A stretch of 64,000 bases of DNA from assembly GCA_037179335.1 (NCBI GenBank), contig JAKZHN010000004.1, positions 1,178,001 through 1,242,000 of the forward strand, in the 5' to 3' direction. Below the pieces are notes generated by a model that saw only the letters and a program-made list of their open reading frames with translations, did no database searches and was not told the origin of the DNA. Position numbers and translations under genes: made by a program. Of this stretch, positions 9,511-20,480 are shown in pieces. Source of the stretch: Cyclaneusma minus. Lineage: Eukaryota > Ascomycota > Leotiomycetes > Marthamycetales > Marthamycetaceae. The number at the start of each line of letters is the position of its first letter. The stretch's first letter is position 1.

Positions 9511-11764
9511 TTAATCGCCTCCACCTCGTCTCCTCGACCGCTTCTTGAGCTTCAACTCGCGTTCCAGCTTCGCGATTCGAAGCTCGTCCTCCAAGCGCTC
9601 AATGCTCGAGTCCCTATCATTATCCCCATGATGCTCTCTGTCGTTGCTTCTGCCCCTGCTACTTCCACCCATATCGTCCATCCTCGATTTGCTCGAATCT
9701 TCCGCCCTGGAATACAACGGGGCTTCATCTGCATATCGTTCCCTCTCCACTTGCCCGTACTCCTGGCGACCGTCTTCCTCTTCTTTGACTACACCTCGGA
9801 CGCTACTGCCTCTCCTTCCTGTGTCGATAATCCTTGGCTTCTTTGATTCCTCTGACCTGGGCGTGAGAGAAGCCTCCTCTGCATGCCTTTTGCCGATACT
9901 GGCACTGCTACGGTGGCCATTTCGAGCATATTCTACCCCGTGGGATGACCGGCCTTCGACCGAAGCATACGTGCCTGCACTGACTGAAAAGAGCGACTGG
10001 GATCTTGGCTTCTCAGATAAGTCGACGACATCATCCAGCCTCGCACGGCTCAGTTTCGAAAGTGTCTGCCGCCTCTCTCGGCCCTTCTTGAACATCTGCA
10101 AGTATTCGAAAGACCTTTTTCGAGAGCGCTCGGTCATCTCGTCCCATGGGAGCCAGGCAATTGGATCGGAGGGCTGGGGATCCATTATCAGAGTGTCCTG
10201 GCTGATTGCTTCACCTGCTGCCCTCTGGCGGTCTGCCCGGACGACGTTCTGATGGTACATCTGTTGACGTTAGATAAATCCTAAACTCCGCGAATACAAG
10301 TAGGCTTAAAAAAAAAGTCTGGGCCCCCGTTCAATGTATAAATATCCCCAAGAATCAGGGATATTCCCCGTAATTGTAGATACTCATGATGATTGGGGAT
10401 ATTTGGAACGATCAGGAATTTCTCCAAAAAGGAAATCTCAAATACATGGAAACTCCAATCGTTACCGCATGTCGAATTAAGGAAGGGGGTGTGCCGATTT
10501 CTTTGGGCCCACTGTAAAAAGGGGCTGATATACTTACTTGTAGTTTGAACAAGATTAGTTTGCGATCTTTGACGGTGAGTAGATCCCATTTGCGGAGCTC
10601 ACACAATGCTGGAGCCTGTGAGAAGCTGGGGCAGTTCTGGAGGTATTCTGTTATTGTCAAACTTTGTTAGCGAAGTTATGCGGCATAGTGGAAAGAAAGC
10701 CGAACTAACCCTGAAATCGGTAGCAATACGTAACGGTGAGTCGAGAAGCTTCATCAGCGTCCCTTACAGACCAATCTATCCGCTGGGGGTCAGGCTGCGG
10801 AGGGTGTGGAGGATCAACAATTCCGTAGCGGCTGTCTTTTCTAGGCCCGACGTAGGTGACAAAAGCACCCAATCCATACTTGCAGTAGATTGTTTCGTCA
10901 AGTGTTACTCCATTGAGAGCGTTCTCCAGGTCTACTGCCCTTGGACGTCTGTTGTAGGAATTTATTCTCAGCCCGTGTTCTCTCTGGGAGAGAACCACAC
11001 GAGTATTCGTGCACTTTACGATCTGGATCGTAAATCTTGCCAGTCTCTCTGCGTCCCCGAGTGTGTGCGAAGCTTGGGATTCGTGTTCGACTAACAAAAG
11101 CTCGAATCAGCAAATATAGTTAGGTAGAGAAAGTCTGCACTCCTTCTCAGGCGAATCTGCCTGAAAATATTCCGACTAATTGAAATATCCACATTTCACA
11201 GAAATTTGTAATTTCCTCAATCATTTGGAATATCCGTGATAGTTGGTATCTTCAATGATTGGAAATATTCGAATACTTGACAACAAAATGCTTCCCGGAG
11301 GTGGTGCGCCAGGTGGGGAGAGAGGGGCTCCCGGCTTCTGTCGTCTCGCCATACAAAAGACAGGAATGAGGAGACTTACCCAATTGAACGCCGTGAAAAG
11401 CCAGAGCATCTGGCAATCCCTGGGCCTTTGATGCCGGTAATGAAAATATGTAGAGTTTCACATCTTCTCTTCTCACACCTTCCGTCCTGGGAAAAGATTT
11501 GTCGAAGCTCATGTAAGGCTCATGATCGAAATTGAGGTAAACGCGCACATTCTTATGGTTTCCGAAATCGAAGCCCTTCTTCAGAGTAACCTGAATCCCA
11601 ACCCTCTCCATGGGCGCGTACCCGACGTACCTAGTCACGTGCACCGGAGTATCAAGGTGCTCTCCAACCTTCTGATACTCTGGTTTTGGGACTCCGGAAT
11701 CATGCCTGGGCCATTGGATAATGGAAACCTCGACCTGGTTGCCGGGGCCGCCCAGAATGACCAT
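9511..11764 (-). CDS. Paralogue B of a three-gene fungal family (intact copy)
   Basis: Exons (minus) 11764-11380, 11090-10710, 10647-10538 and 10260-9511 read without interruption to give 541 aa. The start MVILGGPGNQVEV was chosen because the same Met opens paralogues A and C; the frame is open upstream to 11989, so a longer N-terminus is possible. Exon 1 carries the conserved core GIQVTLKKGFDFGN (DUF7918-like, tentative). Exon 3 (EYLQNCPSFSQAPAL) and exon 4 (DPIAWLPWDEM...FEYLQMFKKG) match A and C. The C-terminus is a charged coiled coil (LEDELRIAKLERELKLKK). No catalytic motif was seen; it may be a nuclear or scaffolding protein, but function is unknown. Intron 1 (289 nt) and intron 3 (277 nt) are swollen by 19-bp-repeat elements; the matching introns of C are about 55 nt. 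Confidence 0.75.
10301..10516. mobile_element. MITE-like element inside intron 3 of paralogue B
   Basis: The right end reads TTTGGGCCCACTGTAA, a good match to the CAGTGGG terminal repeat of the 15865-16089 element. The left end has AAAAAAGTCTGGGCCCCC. The interior holds 19-bp-type units (AATATCCCCAAGAATCAGGG and relatives). The insertion accounts for the intron being 277 nt against 64 nt in A and 57 nt in C. Splice sites lie outside it and look intact. Confidence 0.65.
11115..11285. mobile_element. Degenerate MITE-like element inside intron 1 of paralogue B
   Basis: The left part (GGTAGAGAAAGTCTGCAC) resembles the AAAAAGTCTG terminal repeat, and the interior has 19-bp-type units (AATATTCCGACTAATTG, GGAATATCCGTGATAGTTGG). 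The right terminus is not recognisable. It sits in the intron equivalent to the one carrying the array in paralogue A. Confidence 0.5.
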
Positions 11765-13841
11765 AATGACGCCGTGACGGTCTCGATTTTTAGCGCAACC
11801 GTCCGAATCGTATCGTGAGCGCGAAACCGCGAAATCTGAGACTCGAATTCGAATCAAGGAAGAGGTTCTGGAAACTGTGAGGCGACCAGATGCAGCAATT
11901 GGAATTTCGTTGGTGAATATGGAGGCAGAAGGCGACTGAGTCGGGTCCGCTGAGAGTCGGGGGTGGTCGGGTGAGGTTTGCTCTGGCACGCTAACAAACG
12001 AACTTCAGGCCAGTACATGTAGCAAAGCTCTGAAGCTGCCGAGTAACAACAAGGGACGCGCGCCGACGCGGACGGATGTTGTTCACTGTGAGGGGAGATA
12101 AGCGAAAAAAAGAAAGGAAACAGAAAAAAGAAATTTAACTAGCGGACCGCGGTCAAAATGAACAGACGCTAAGGCTTCCACCAAGCCGCCCACCTTGGCA
12201 ACCATACATGCTCCCTGAATCCAGCTCGACGCTCTACATGTATCCCGCGGTGACTGGCAATTATTCCCAATAATTAGGAATATCCTCGATTATTATCTGA
12301 TATACGCTCGGCAACAATATTCTGCATAATTAGAGATACTCGGAATGATATTAAATGGCAATCTTCCCAATAACCAGCCAATAGCTTACAGCGGCGGTCC
12401 GCTGGAGGTAGCATGTCTGGTGTTCATATAAACGGTGTCGCGAGGTCTGGTCACAATCACCTGGACATGGAGCCTGGACATGGAGCCTGGAATCTGGAGC
12501 GCGTTTGCAAAATTTTCCAGCAAACGGACTCAGTACCGACACCTTTCCGCTGCTGTCCGACAGCAGGGCCGAGAATCTTCCTTTATCGAATTATCGTAAT
12601 CGCTGCAGAGATCCTCTATCACTTTGAACTCGAAAATGACCCCCTTGAAGTGATGGGGGTTGGGTGGTGCGAATCACCTGATGGTCACATGGTAGCGCAC
12701 AGGGCAGCTGTGCTAGCGAGTGCGGGGCCACAAAACTGACACGACATGCTTGAGCTTATTCTGATGTTCTTTGGCGCAAGGCTCTCACTTCAACAGCATG
12801 ATGCCGACGGCAGCGTGTTTGCTCTCTGGGCCGCTGAGTTGTCATTCAGCGTTGGCCAGTCAAAACAAGCAACAGCTGGTTTCTTGACCGCCAGAATCCA
12901 GCGCTCGTCTCCGTTTGTTCCTCGATCCGGGAACAGTTTCAAGGATTTATTCGTCCGATGTGTTATGGCAGTGGCGCTGGCGCTATTTGCATCCTGCGAG
13001 TTCATCCCAAATGTCGAATTCAGTGGGAATACTGTGGAAATGAACGAAACATCATGAAAACTACTTCCACAGGCCAGAGTCTGCAACTTCTGACCGAGCA
13101 TGAATTCAACAAGTCGAGAAACTTAGAACCTGTAAAATCCATTACAGTCATGTCACGACTGGGAAAATGCGAGTGACCAGGCTACCAGTAGTCACGGGTG
13201 TTGTCGAATACCGGACATACTTGTCGCCATCAACTTCGCTTGCCGAGAAACCTCAAAACCTAGCTCCTGAATTTTAAACCGTCCTCGCTAGATCTCCGCC
13301 GACTTTTGTGTTCCTTCATCTCCCCTGCTTCGTCCTCTTCCTCTCCACTCCACATCCCTTCCCGCCGCCACAGACCAGAAGCTTCCAGATCTCGGCAACT
13401 CTGCACGAGCTCTGGTTTGCTGCTCAAGCTCATCTCCTGCCGTAGCTTCTGCAGCTTCAGGCAGACCTATCTGCTGCATCTTGCAGCGCTCGGTCGTCGT
13501 CTGCGAGACTACTCGGCCCTTCCTCCACCTCAAGCCGACTTCGGTCTCTCAAGCCGCACGCTCTGAGCTCTGATTCACTTGTTGGAGGCGATACGACTTG
13601 CTAATCCAGTCTGACCTGCCTGGTATGTTCCTCCAAACCCTGATTCTTGCAGCACAACTTTATCTCCTGCCACAGTATTGGCTTCTTCTTGTACGCGTCG
13701 AGTTTAGGTTTGCGGGTACTGACGGCATGCAGCTTCACAGCTTCACAGCTTCACAAACTCCCAGTCGTCTGGCGGTCTCCATCCAGCACCCAAATATCCA
13801 AGTTTCCGCATCAACCACGTTTACTCGAGAAAGCTCCCGTC
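11765..13841. other. Divergent intergenic region between paralogues B and C
   Basis: About 2 kb between the minus-strand B and plus-strand C starts. It holds both promoters, a degenerate 19-bp repeat block at about 12255-12365, and a direct duplication of a 15-bp word (TGGACATGGAGCC repeat) at about 12466-12496. A pyrimidine-rich stretch at about 13290-13841 is probably the long 5' UTR of C. Open frames at 12351-13180 show no recognisable protein. Confidence 0.45.
12255..12365. repeat. Degenerate 19-bp repeat block (intergenic)
   Basis: ATTCCCAATAATTAGGAATATCC and diverged followers, without clear terminal repeats; same family as the intronic arrays. Confidence 0.5.
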
Positions 13842-15622
13842 ATGGGTGTCGTCGGTCCAGCAAATCATCGGGTCGAGGTCAAGATTGAAGCTTCCGATCG
13901 AAAGCCCTCTTGTTCCATTCAAGGAATATGTAGAGCTTGGGGAGCGTGATAGAGATCCCAAGAAGCTCACTCGCTTCATTGGTGTCGAGAACGGCCAGCA
14001 GTATGGGTTCGAAATCACTCTCAAGAAGGGTTTCGACTTTGGAGATTTCGACACATTCCACATCAATCTCTACCTGGGACCTGATACGGTTAAGTTTGCC
14101 TGGATGAAGGTCCCAAAGCCTTACATATACGGGGGGGCTCGATTCTCTTGAATGATCACGAGGAGCAATTCCTTCATTGCACAGTCGATGGTGTTGGAGG
14201 CCTGAAGTGCACATTTCAAGGTCTTAGCATTGGTATGTCTTTCCACCTACCTATACACGTGAACCCATTTCTAATGAGCCTTCCCAGATGAATCACTCCA
14301 GAATGAAGTCGACGTTATGGGCATTGATCCATCGCAGATGGCAACCGTGAGAGTCGCAGTGGTGAGAGCCAAACAGGTGGAAAGGTTTGAGACTCCAAGA
14401 ACACCTCAATTCCTCACAACCGGTAGCAAATCTGTGGCCCGGGAACTCTCGCCAGCACCCCAACCTACAGTTCTGAAGTCCAAGCCATCGAAGATTGACA
14501 AAGAGAATTTCAAGAAGAACGGGCTTGCACTTGTCTCAGGATTCACAATGCCGCCGCCACCGCCTCCAGCCTCCCCCCCGCCCCCCGTCTCAAGATCTAG
14601 AATCAGATGGACGGCTCCTGAAAAGGCAAACATCTTCAAGAAGCCCAAGATCTACGATTCCATCCAAGATCGGACGATGAAAGTTCAAGTCATCTACCAC
14701 TATCGTAGTGTTGGTGAGACTTACATGATATTTCAACAAAATTAATACCCTCGCTAACACATTCTCAGAATACTTTGACTTCTGCGACAGATTCGCCCCA
14801 TATCCCGCTATCCTGGAGTTCCACACATGGCCATCTCTCAGCACCGATGAGCGCAAAGTCGCCCTGAGAAGCCTCCAGGCAAGTATTTCCCCGCTTGTTC
14901 GTGACCTAATATAGATGCTAACACTTCATATCCAGAAGTATCACCAGCTACATGTCCATCTTGAGCGCGAGAAAGTAGCAGGAACCCACCTCCCCCAGAA
15001 GTTCGCCTTTAAGGACCTGCGCCCAGATGATCCACCCGAATGGTACCCGTGGGAGCACATGATCCCCGCCGTCCGACCTGATGCTTTCACACGACTTCAG
15101 ATGTTCACGAAGAAAGTCGAACGTGAGAAGGTGCTCTTTCAGCTAGGCGAGGTAGATGCTTCGAGCTATATCGACCTGAGCAGATTCGAAACACCCTACT
15201 CGAGCCGCGCCTCGAGCGTTGATTACTTTGCCGGAGTTGGAGGAATGGGTACACCCGTTAGAGGTGCATCCGTGGCAGGCAGCAGAACTGGCGTAAGAGT
15301 ATCGGTTGAGAACGATGCTGCTGCACAGAGGGGCAGAAAGAGAAAGGCTGGAGGTGTGAAGAAGGAAGAGGAAGAGGACAGCAAAAAGAAGATCAAGAAG
15401 GAGAAGTTGGAGGCGAACGATAAGGATGCAGTGGTTGATCTGGATTCACTTCCCGAGTTCGGCGCTTCTGGCTCTCGCAGAAAGGAGAAGACGCCAGATG
15501 ATGATGAGACGGCCGCGCTGGAGGCAGAGATGAAACAGATTGAGGAGGAACTTCGAATTGCGGAGCTGAAGAAGAAGAGGGATGAGCTCAAGGAGAAACT
15601 GAGGCAGAAGAAGGCGAAGTAG
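13842..15622 (+). pseudogene. Paralogue C of the three-gene family; two compensating indels in exon 1
   Basis: Exons 13842-14232, 14288-14713, 14769-14878 and 14936-15622 share positions and phases with A and B. The start MGVVGPANHRVEV aligns with the starts of A and B. In exon 1 the frame is lost near 13904 (one extra C in AGCCCTC restores KPLVPFKEYVELG) and again at the 7-G run 14131-14137 (one G short). Net frame is preserved, and FEITLKKGFDFGDF lies between the two shifts. Exon 2 has a Pro-rich linker, exon 3 starts EYFDFCDRFAPYPA, exon 4 has DPPEWYPWEHMIP, a Lys/Glu region and a coiled coil ending KEKLRQKKAK. Intron 3 begins GCAAGT and is a GC-AG intron. Both indels are in or near homopolymers, so sequencing error is a real alternative to pseudogenisation. 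Confidence 0.6.
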
Positions 15623-15702
15623 GCTGCTCTGATGGAGAAGCTGGAGCAGAAGATTGCTGCTTCATCTGCTTCTCCGACCCCCTGAAAGTTCTCCAAATTA
15701 AG

Positions 15703-15741
15703 AACGGGAGCAGCAAACGGGAGCAGCAAACGGGAGCAGCA
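15703..15741. repeat. 13-bp tandem repeat x3
   Basis: Three perfect tandem copies of AACGGGAGCAGCA about 80 bases after the stop codon of paralogue C. Confidence 0.85.
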
Positions 15742-15864
15742 AGAAACTTGACCACTGCCTGGTTGTTTTTCGAGATTCAAGACGCAAGGAACTATGGTCT
15801 TCAGATTGAACTAGAAACGAATTAAAATTACTGAAGAACGCTGACCTCTGTCCGATAATCTACA

Positions 15865-16089
15865 TACAGTGGGAGGAAAAAGTCTGAATACGGTCTGCAG
15901 TCTCTGAATAATTGTAATTATTCCAAATAACCAGAAGTATTTTCAATAACTTGGAATTTCCCAGATTATTTGGAATATTCCAAAGCATTTGAAATATTCC
16001 TAGTTACTGGGAATATTCCTGGTTATTTGGAATATTCGCAATCCAGCGGAGACTGGATGCCGTATTCAGACTTTTTCCCACCCACTGTA
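15865..16089. mobile_element. Complete Tc1/mariner-type MITE with 19-bp internal repeats
   Basis: Non-autonomous element of about 225 bp. The left terminus begins TACAGTGGGAGGAAAAAGTC; the right terminus is its inverse (GACTTTTTCCCACCCACTGT then A). The termini match at about 29 of 30 positions. TA flanks both ends, the target duplication typical of Tc1/mariner elements. The interior is a degenerate 19-bp repeat, with four clear copies in register just before the right end (for example GAATATTCCTGGTTATTTG). It codes for nothing. It is the reference copy for identifying eroded relatives elsewhere in the window. Confidence 0.85.
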
Positions 16090-18308
16090 ATACCTTTCTT
16101 GTGACGTGTGCATCCTCCAATATCAATTCTTGCGACAGGGTCATGGACCAGCAAGCAAATCCAGTATTTTGCTCTGAGCGAGTCTCAAAGAGGCACAACT
16201 GCAAAAGCTTTCCCATTAGCATCTCTCTATCCAGTTGCCTCGGACATTTCATCGCGACGAAAGAAACCGTCTTGTCCGACTTTGGCAAGCTCAGGTAAAG
16301 GCTATCACTCGGCTCTTTACAACGGGATGTTTGTTTCCTTCAATAAGCATTGATCTCCTGAAGCCTGTCAAAAATGATACCCATGAACGTCAGAACACGG
16401 GACTTGCTTGGAGTCTTTCTGGTCATCTGCCAATCTGGCGATTCCAGGTAACTCGAAATTCCAAATAGCCTGGAGCAGTTCAAACAATCTTGATGTTCTG
16501 AAGGCTTTTTCTTTTTTTAAAGAGTGCAAAACTGGAGCCGAACCTGGAGGTTCCTACCAGGAAACACAGCCGAACTGTGTTTTTGTGCGTAAATCGGGAT
16601 GTACTATAACCACTCAACCACAGGACGAATTTTCTATTAAACCTGCGTATAAATTAACCTCGGTAACTGCTATATATGTGGCGTTCCTCTTCCATTTTCT
16701 CGCCAAGTGGTAAGGCCTGATGCCCCTTTACTTTGCCCTCTCCTCCTGCCTACACGCTCACAACATGTAAAATCGATAACACCATTTGAAGATACACGCA
16801 AATGTGTTATAGAAAAGGCAGGCACATAATGACGTCCCCCTGACTCGGGCCCTCCTTCAATAAATTGAGGAGCCCGAGGCACATTTCGAGTACAGTGATT
16901 GGGATCCGACACCTAAAAAGCAAAAACCGCCGCACAATTCCATCACATCTCGAGTTACCCTTGGACATTGCGACTGCAGGCGTAATGGTTTAAGGGTAAA
17001 ACCGGTTCATTGGCGATACCCGGCACAAAAGATGGCACCAACCACTAGCGTAGACTACCTAGGGAATGCTGCTGTTGCGTAGATCTGCCTATACCAGACG
17101 ACTATAGAATCAGGAAAAGTGAAGAGTGAAAGATGTTTCAAGAATCCAGATATTCTTTGACGTATTCACTACACACTGAAGCTGCTCTGCGGCCTCCAGA
17201 TACCAAGTGACATGGGACCCTGAAGTACTCCCGTGTATCCTGCCCACTTCAAGCCTCCCGCATCCTCCACCCCTACCAATTCCGGCCAAAATCTGACATC
17301 TCAAGACGCCACTCGGGAGCACTCACATATTATTCGTTTCAAGACCATGCACCCATCCGCTGCCATATCTCACTTTCGCCTTTTCTCACCTCGGTACTCG
17401 AAGCCAACATGGAAGAAACACCCCACGCCCTGACTTCCAAGAAACATAACCTACCAATCACCTTCACCGGCGCACTCACCACCGGAAGTTTTGCACTGCA
17501 TCCCAGCAGCGTCGCACAATGAAAGTTTTGCCTAAACGGCGTCTCGCATCTTTCACACTGCTGTCAAAAATCCTGCCTGTGCGACCACACGATCGTCACT
17601 GTTCACCACTCAGGTATGTTTGCAGTGTATTGCCGTCTCCTCTTCGCCCCCCAAACCACACATCCGCGATTCCGCGAGGTAGTGAAACTACTGCATCGCT
17701 CCCACCATCTCTTCCAAGACACAATTCCCAACCTCTCGTTCCTGCTTCTCCCGCATTCTCTTGCATGCTCTGCGCAGCTTGCTGCACGAAATGGCGAGGC
17801 ACAGAACTACAGTGTTTTGTGCTACTCCAGAACGGCAGACTTGGCTGAAGAAATGGCCAATAGGGTTTTGGATAAGCAGCAATAAGACTGGATGGAACGC
17901 CAGGAACGGTGGGTTGACAGAATGGGGGGATGGCGTGCAGCTGCGAGGGCGGAAGGGGAGGGAGGTTGGCAACTTGTCATGTAGCTGCCCGTGAGAGGGC
18001 GGGTTGGTGGGCTATTTTCGGCTATCGCATGCCACGCGAGGAGCAGGGAGCCTTGCGATAAGAAAGACTGCACCGGGGATGTGTGAGGGATAAATAGATG
18101 AGGGTGCTGCTGGTTGGTATTGGTGTTTTGTTCATCGAGAAGATACTTGTTTTCTTATATATTTTCCGAAAAGAAACTTGTTTATCGAACTTGGGTGTAT
18201 TATGCGAGGAAGTACCGAAGTACATCGAAGCACTTGCAACTCATGAATAGCACGACGGGCCGGCTTTGACGCTAGCGCTTGAGCAGATATAACACGGGGA
18301 AAACTACA

Positions 18309-20480
18309 ATGGACGGAGATAATTTGAGGATGGAAAGATTGGTACGGAGAGCCAGAGGCGCAGTCCAGCATCATGTTGAAGCCAAGGGAGCAAAAGAAGT
18401 ACACGGGAAAGACGCCTGGCTCGACAACGACGATATCCGGCCATTGAAGCTTCGAGATCGAACATGGACGTTGGTCACTTACATGACTTTTTGGTTTTCT
18501 GCAAGTAAGTAAAGCCTGACGTTAGCTAGAGGAACTTGAGCAATTGTTTTCTTGAGCACACGCATATAGACCTGACTGCGAAGTGCAAGTTCCATGGCTG
18601 ATGGTTGAATAGCGGCGACTGTTTCGAACTGGTATGCGGCGAGCTCAGCCCAGGCTCTGGGTTTGAATATGTGGGAATCGGTTGCGTGTTCCACGGGAGG
18701 GCAGATCTTGATTGCGGTTGTGATTCTGTTCAATGGCAGAGCAGGCGCGAAATACCATATCGGTTTTCCGATTCTCAACAGAGCATCTTTTGGTACGTCT
18801 CGTTGACAGTACGAACGACTGTCAAACTGACTCGTGTCAGGCATATTCGGTGCATGGTGGCCGACTTTCAACAGGGCCGTGATGGCCATTGTCTGGAATG
18901 GCGTCAACTTGGTAAACCTCAGACCCAGAACGTCGAGTGTCCAAATCGCCGTTGCTGACATCCACGCAGGTCCAAGGAGGTCAATGTGTATATGTCATGC
19001 TCCACGCTCTGACTCCCCACATCGCCAATATCCCCAACGTCATGGGCTCGGGCTCTGCCATAAACTCTGGAGGAATGATAGGCTTCGTCGTCTTCTGGGT
19101 CCTGACATGTTGTTTTCTCGTCATTCCTGTGCCAAAGATGCGCGGTCTCATCTACGCCAAGCTCATCGTCTTCGTGATATCGGCGGTCGCCATGGCATCG
19201 TGGACTTTGACCAAAGCGGGTGGCATTGGACCTGTGGCTCGACAGCCGGGAACGGCGACTGGCTCGGCGAGAGTCTGGCTCATTGTCAGATTCTTCTTCC
19301 TCGGAGCAGCGAATTGTGCGACTTTTGCTTCGAATGCGGCCGATTTCCAGAGATATGCTCGCAAACCGAATGATGTGATTCTCGGAAACTTGGTTGGCTT
19401 TCCGCTCTCGAATGTGAGTCTTTCGCCCCGACAAAACGAGAATTCTGTGCTAAGTAGGTCAGTTCATTGTCAGCATCGTCGGCAATCTTGTAGGGAGCAG
19501 TAGCCAAGTCATCTTCGGTCAAGTCGTCTGGAATCCTGTCGACTTCCTAGACATGCTTCAGACAAGCGACTACTCAGCTGGAAACCGAGCAGGCTGTTTC
19601 TTTATCGCAGCTTGTTTTGCATACTCTGCCATCTTCTCGGCAATATTCGAGAATTCCTTGCCGTGAGTCGCCATGCCGTTTCCCGATTCCGTGCCCACGT
19701 GTGTTTTGAATGGCATCTCTAACAGTAGCATGCTCTAGGGCTGGAAATGACATTGCTGCCCTGTTTCCGAAATATTTGTCAGTGCGGAAAGGCTTCTTCA
19801 TATGCGCAGTCATATCGTTCGCTATCAATCCTTGGTAAGCTCATGCGCGACTTCGTCCAGCCTGGGATGTTATTTGACAAATTTGTTGCAGGTACTTGCT
19901 GGGGTCGGCTAGCATCTTTATATCCTTCTTGTCCTCGTACCAGATCTTCCTTTCAGCGATTACCGGGGTCTTATTGTGCCACTATTACATTGTCAGTCGT
20001 GGTTACCTCGATATCGACGGACTATTCACATCCGACAAGTCGGGACCGTATCACTATTACCATGGCTGGAACTGGAGAGCGTACCTTGCGTAGTAAGTCT
20101 GTCTCCCGTGTGTAACTGCTTTTGTGCTGACAGTATCTAGTATGATCGGCATCATTCCAAACTTTTACGGGTTCCTGAATAACATGGGGGTTGCAGCTCC
20201 AATTGGTGTCACCAGAGCGTATTACTTCGCGTATGAGATTGGTATCATCTTGTCCTTCGCCGTCTATTGGTTGGCGAACTGGATATCGCCGCCACCAATC
20301 GCATTCCCTCTCAGTGACTGGCGCGAGCCCGCAGACTACATTCGTCCTGAAGAAAGGACTGAGATTCTTAACCGGACCAGGCCGGACCAGGTGAGCGATG
20401 ACATCAGCGCAGAGAAGTTGCCCAGCAAGAATCACGTGCGGATTTCCCAATCGGATGGAAAATCGGATGGAACCTCGTGA
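18309..20480 (+). CDS. NCS1 family nucleobase/allantoin/uracil-type permease
   Basis: Plasma-membrane nucleobase:cation symporter-1 transporter of the Fur type; uracil or allantoin is the likeliest substrate class. Eight exons: 18309-18504, 18613-18792, 18841-18911, 18970-19413, 19463-19662, 19739-19834, 19892-20092 and 20141-20480, all in phase, 575 aa, a normal family length. Signatures include WTLVTYMTFWFSA in TM1, NGRAGAKYHIGFP, FGAWWPTFNRA, WNGVN followed by VQGGQCVYVML, and NAADFQRYARKP. These match the central helices and loops of fungal Fur permeases. About 12 hydrophobic segments are visible, with hydrophilic ends. The start is the first ATG in frame. The C-terminal tail (about 60 residues) is polar with repeated SDGKSDG. 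Confidence 0.92.

Larger units (their letters stand above)
15623..18308. other. Gene-free region with one complete MITE
   Basis: About 2.7 kb between paralogue C and the NCS1 permease. It contains three copies of a 13-bp tandem repeat (AACGGGAGCAGCA) at 15703-15741 and the complete terminal-inverted-repeat element at 15865-16089. From 16100 to 18300 I see scattered short open frames but no coherent protein, RNA gene or repeat. The last few hundred bases should hold the permease promoter. Confidence 0.5.

Noticed and set aside
12351..13180. Several 60-108 codon ORFs between paralogues B and C
   Set aside because: Overlapping frames on both strands with no domain; the region fits a divergent promoter with a degraded repeat.
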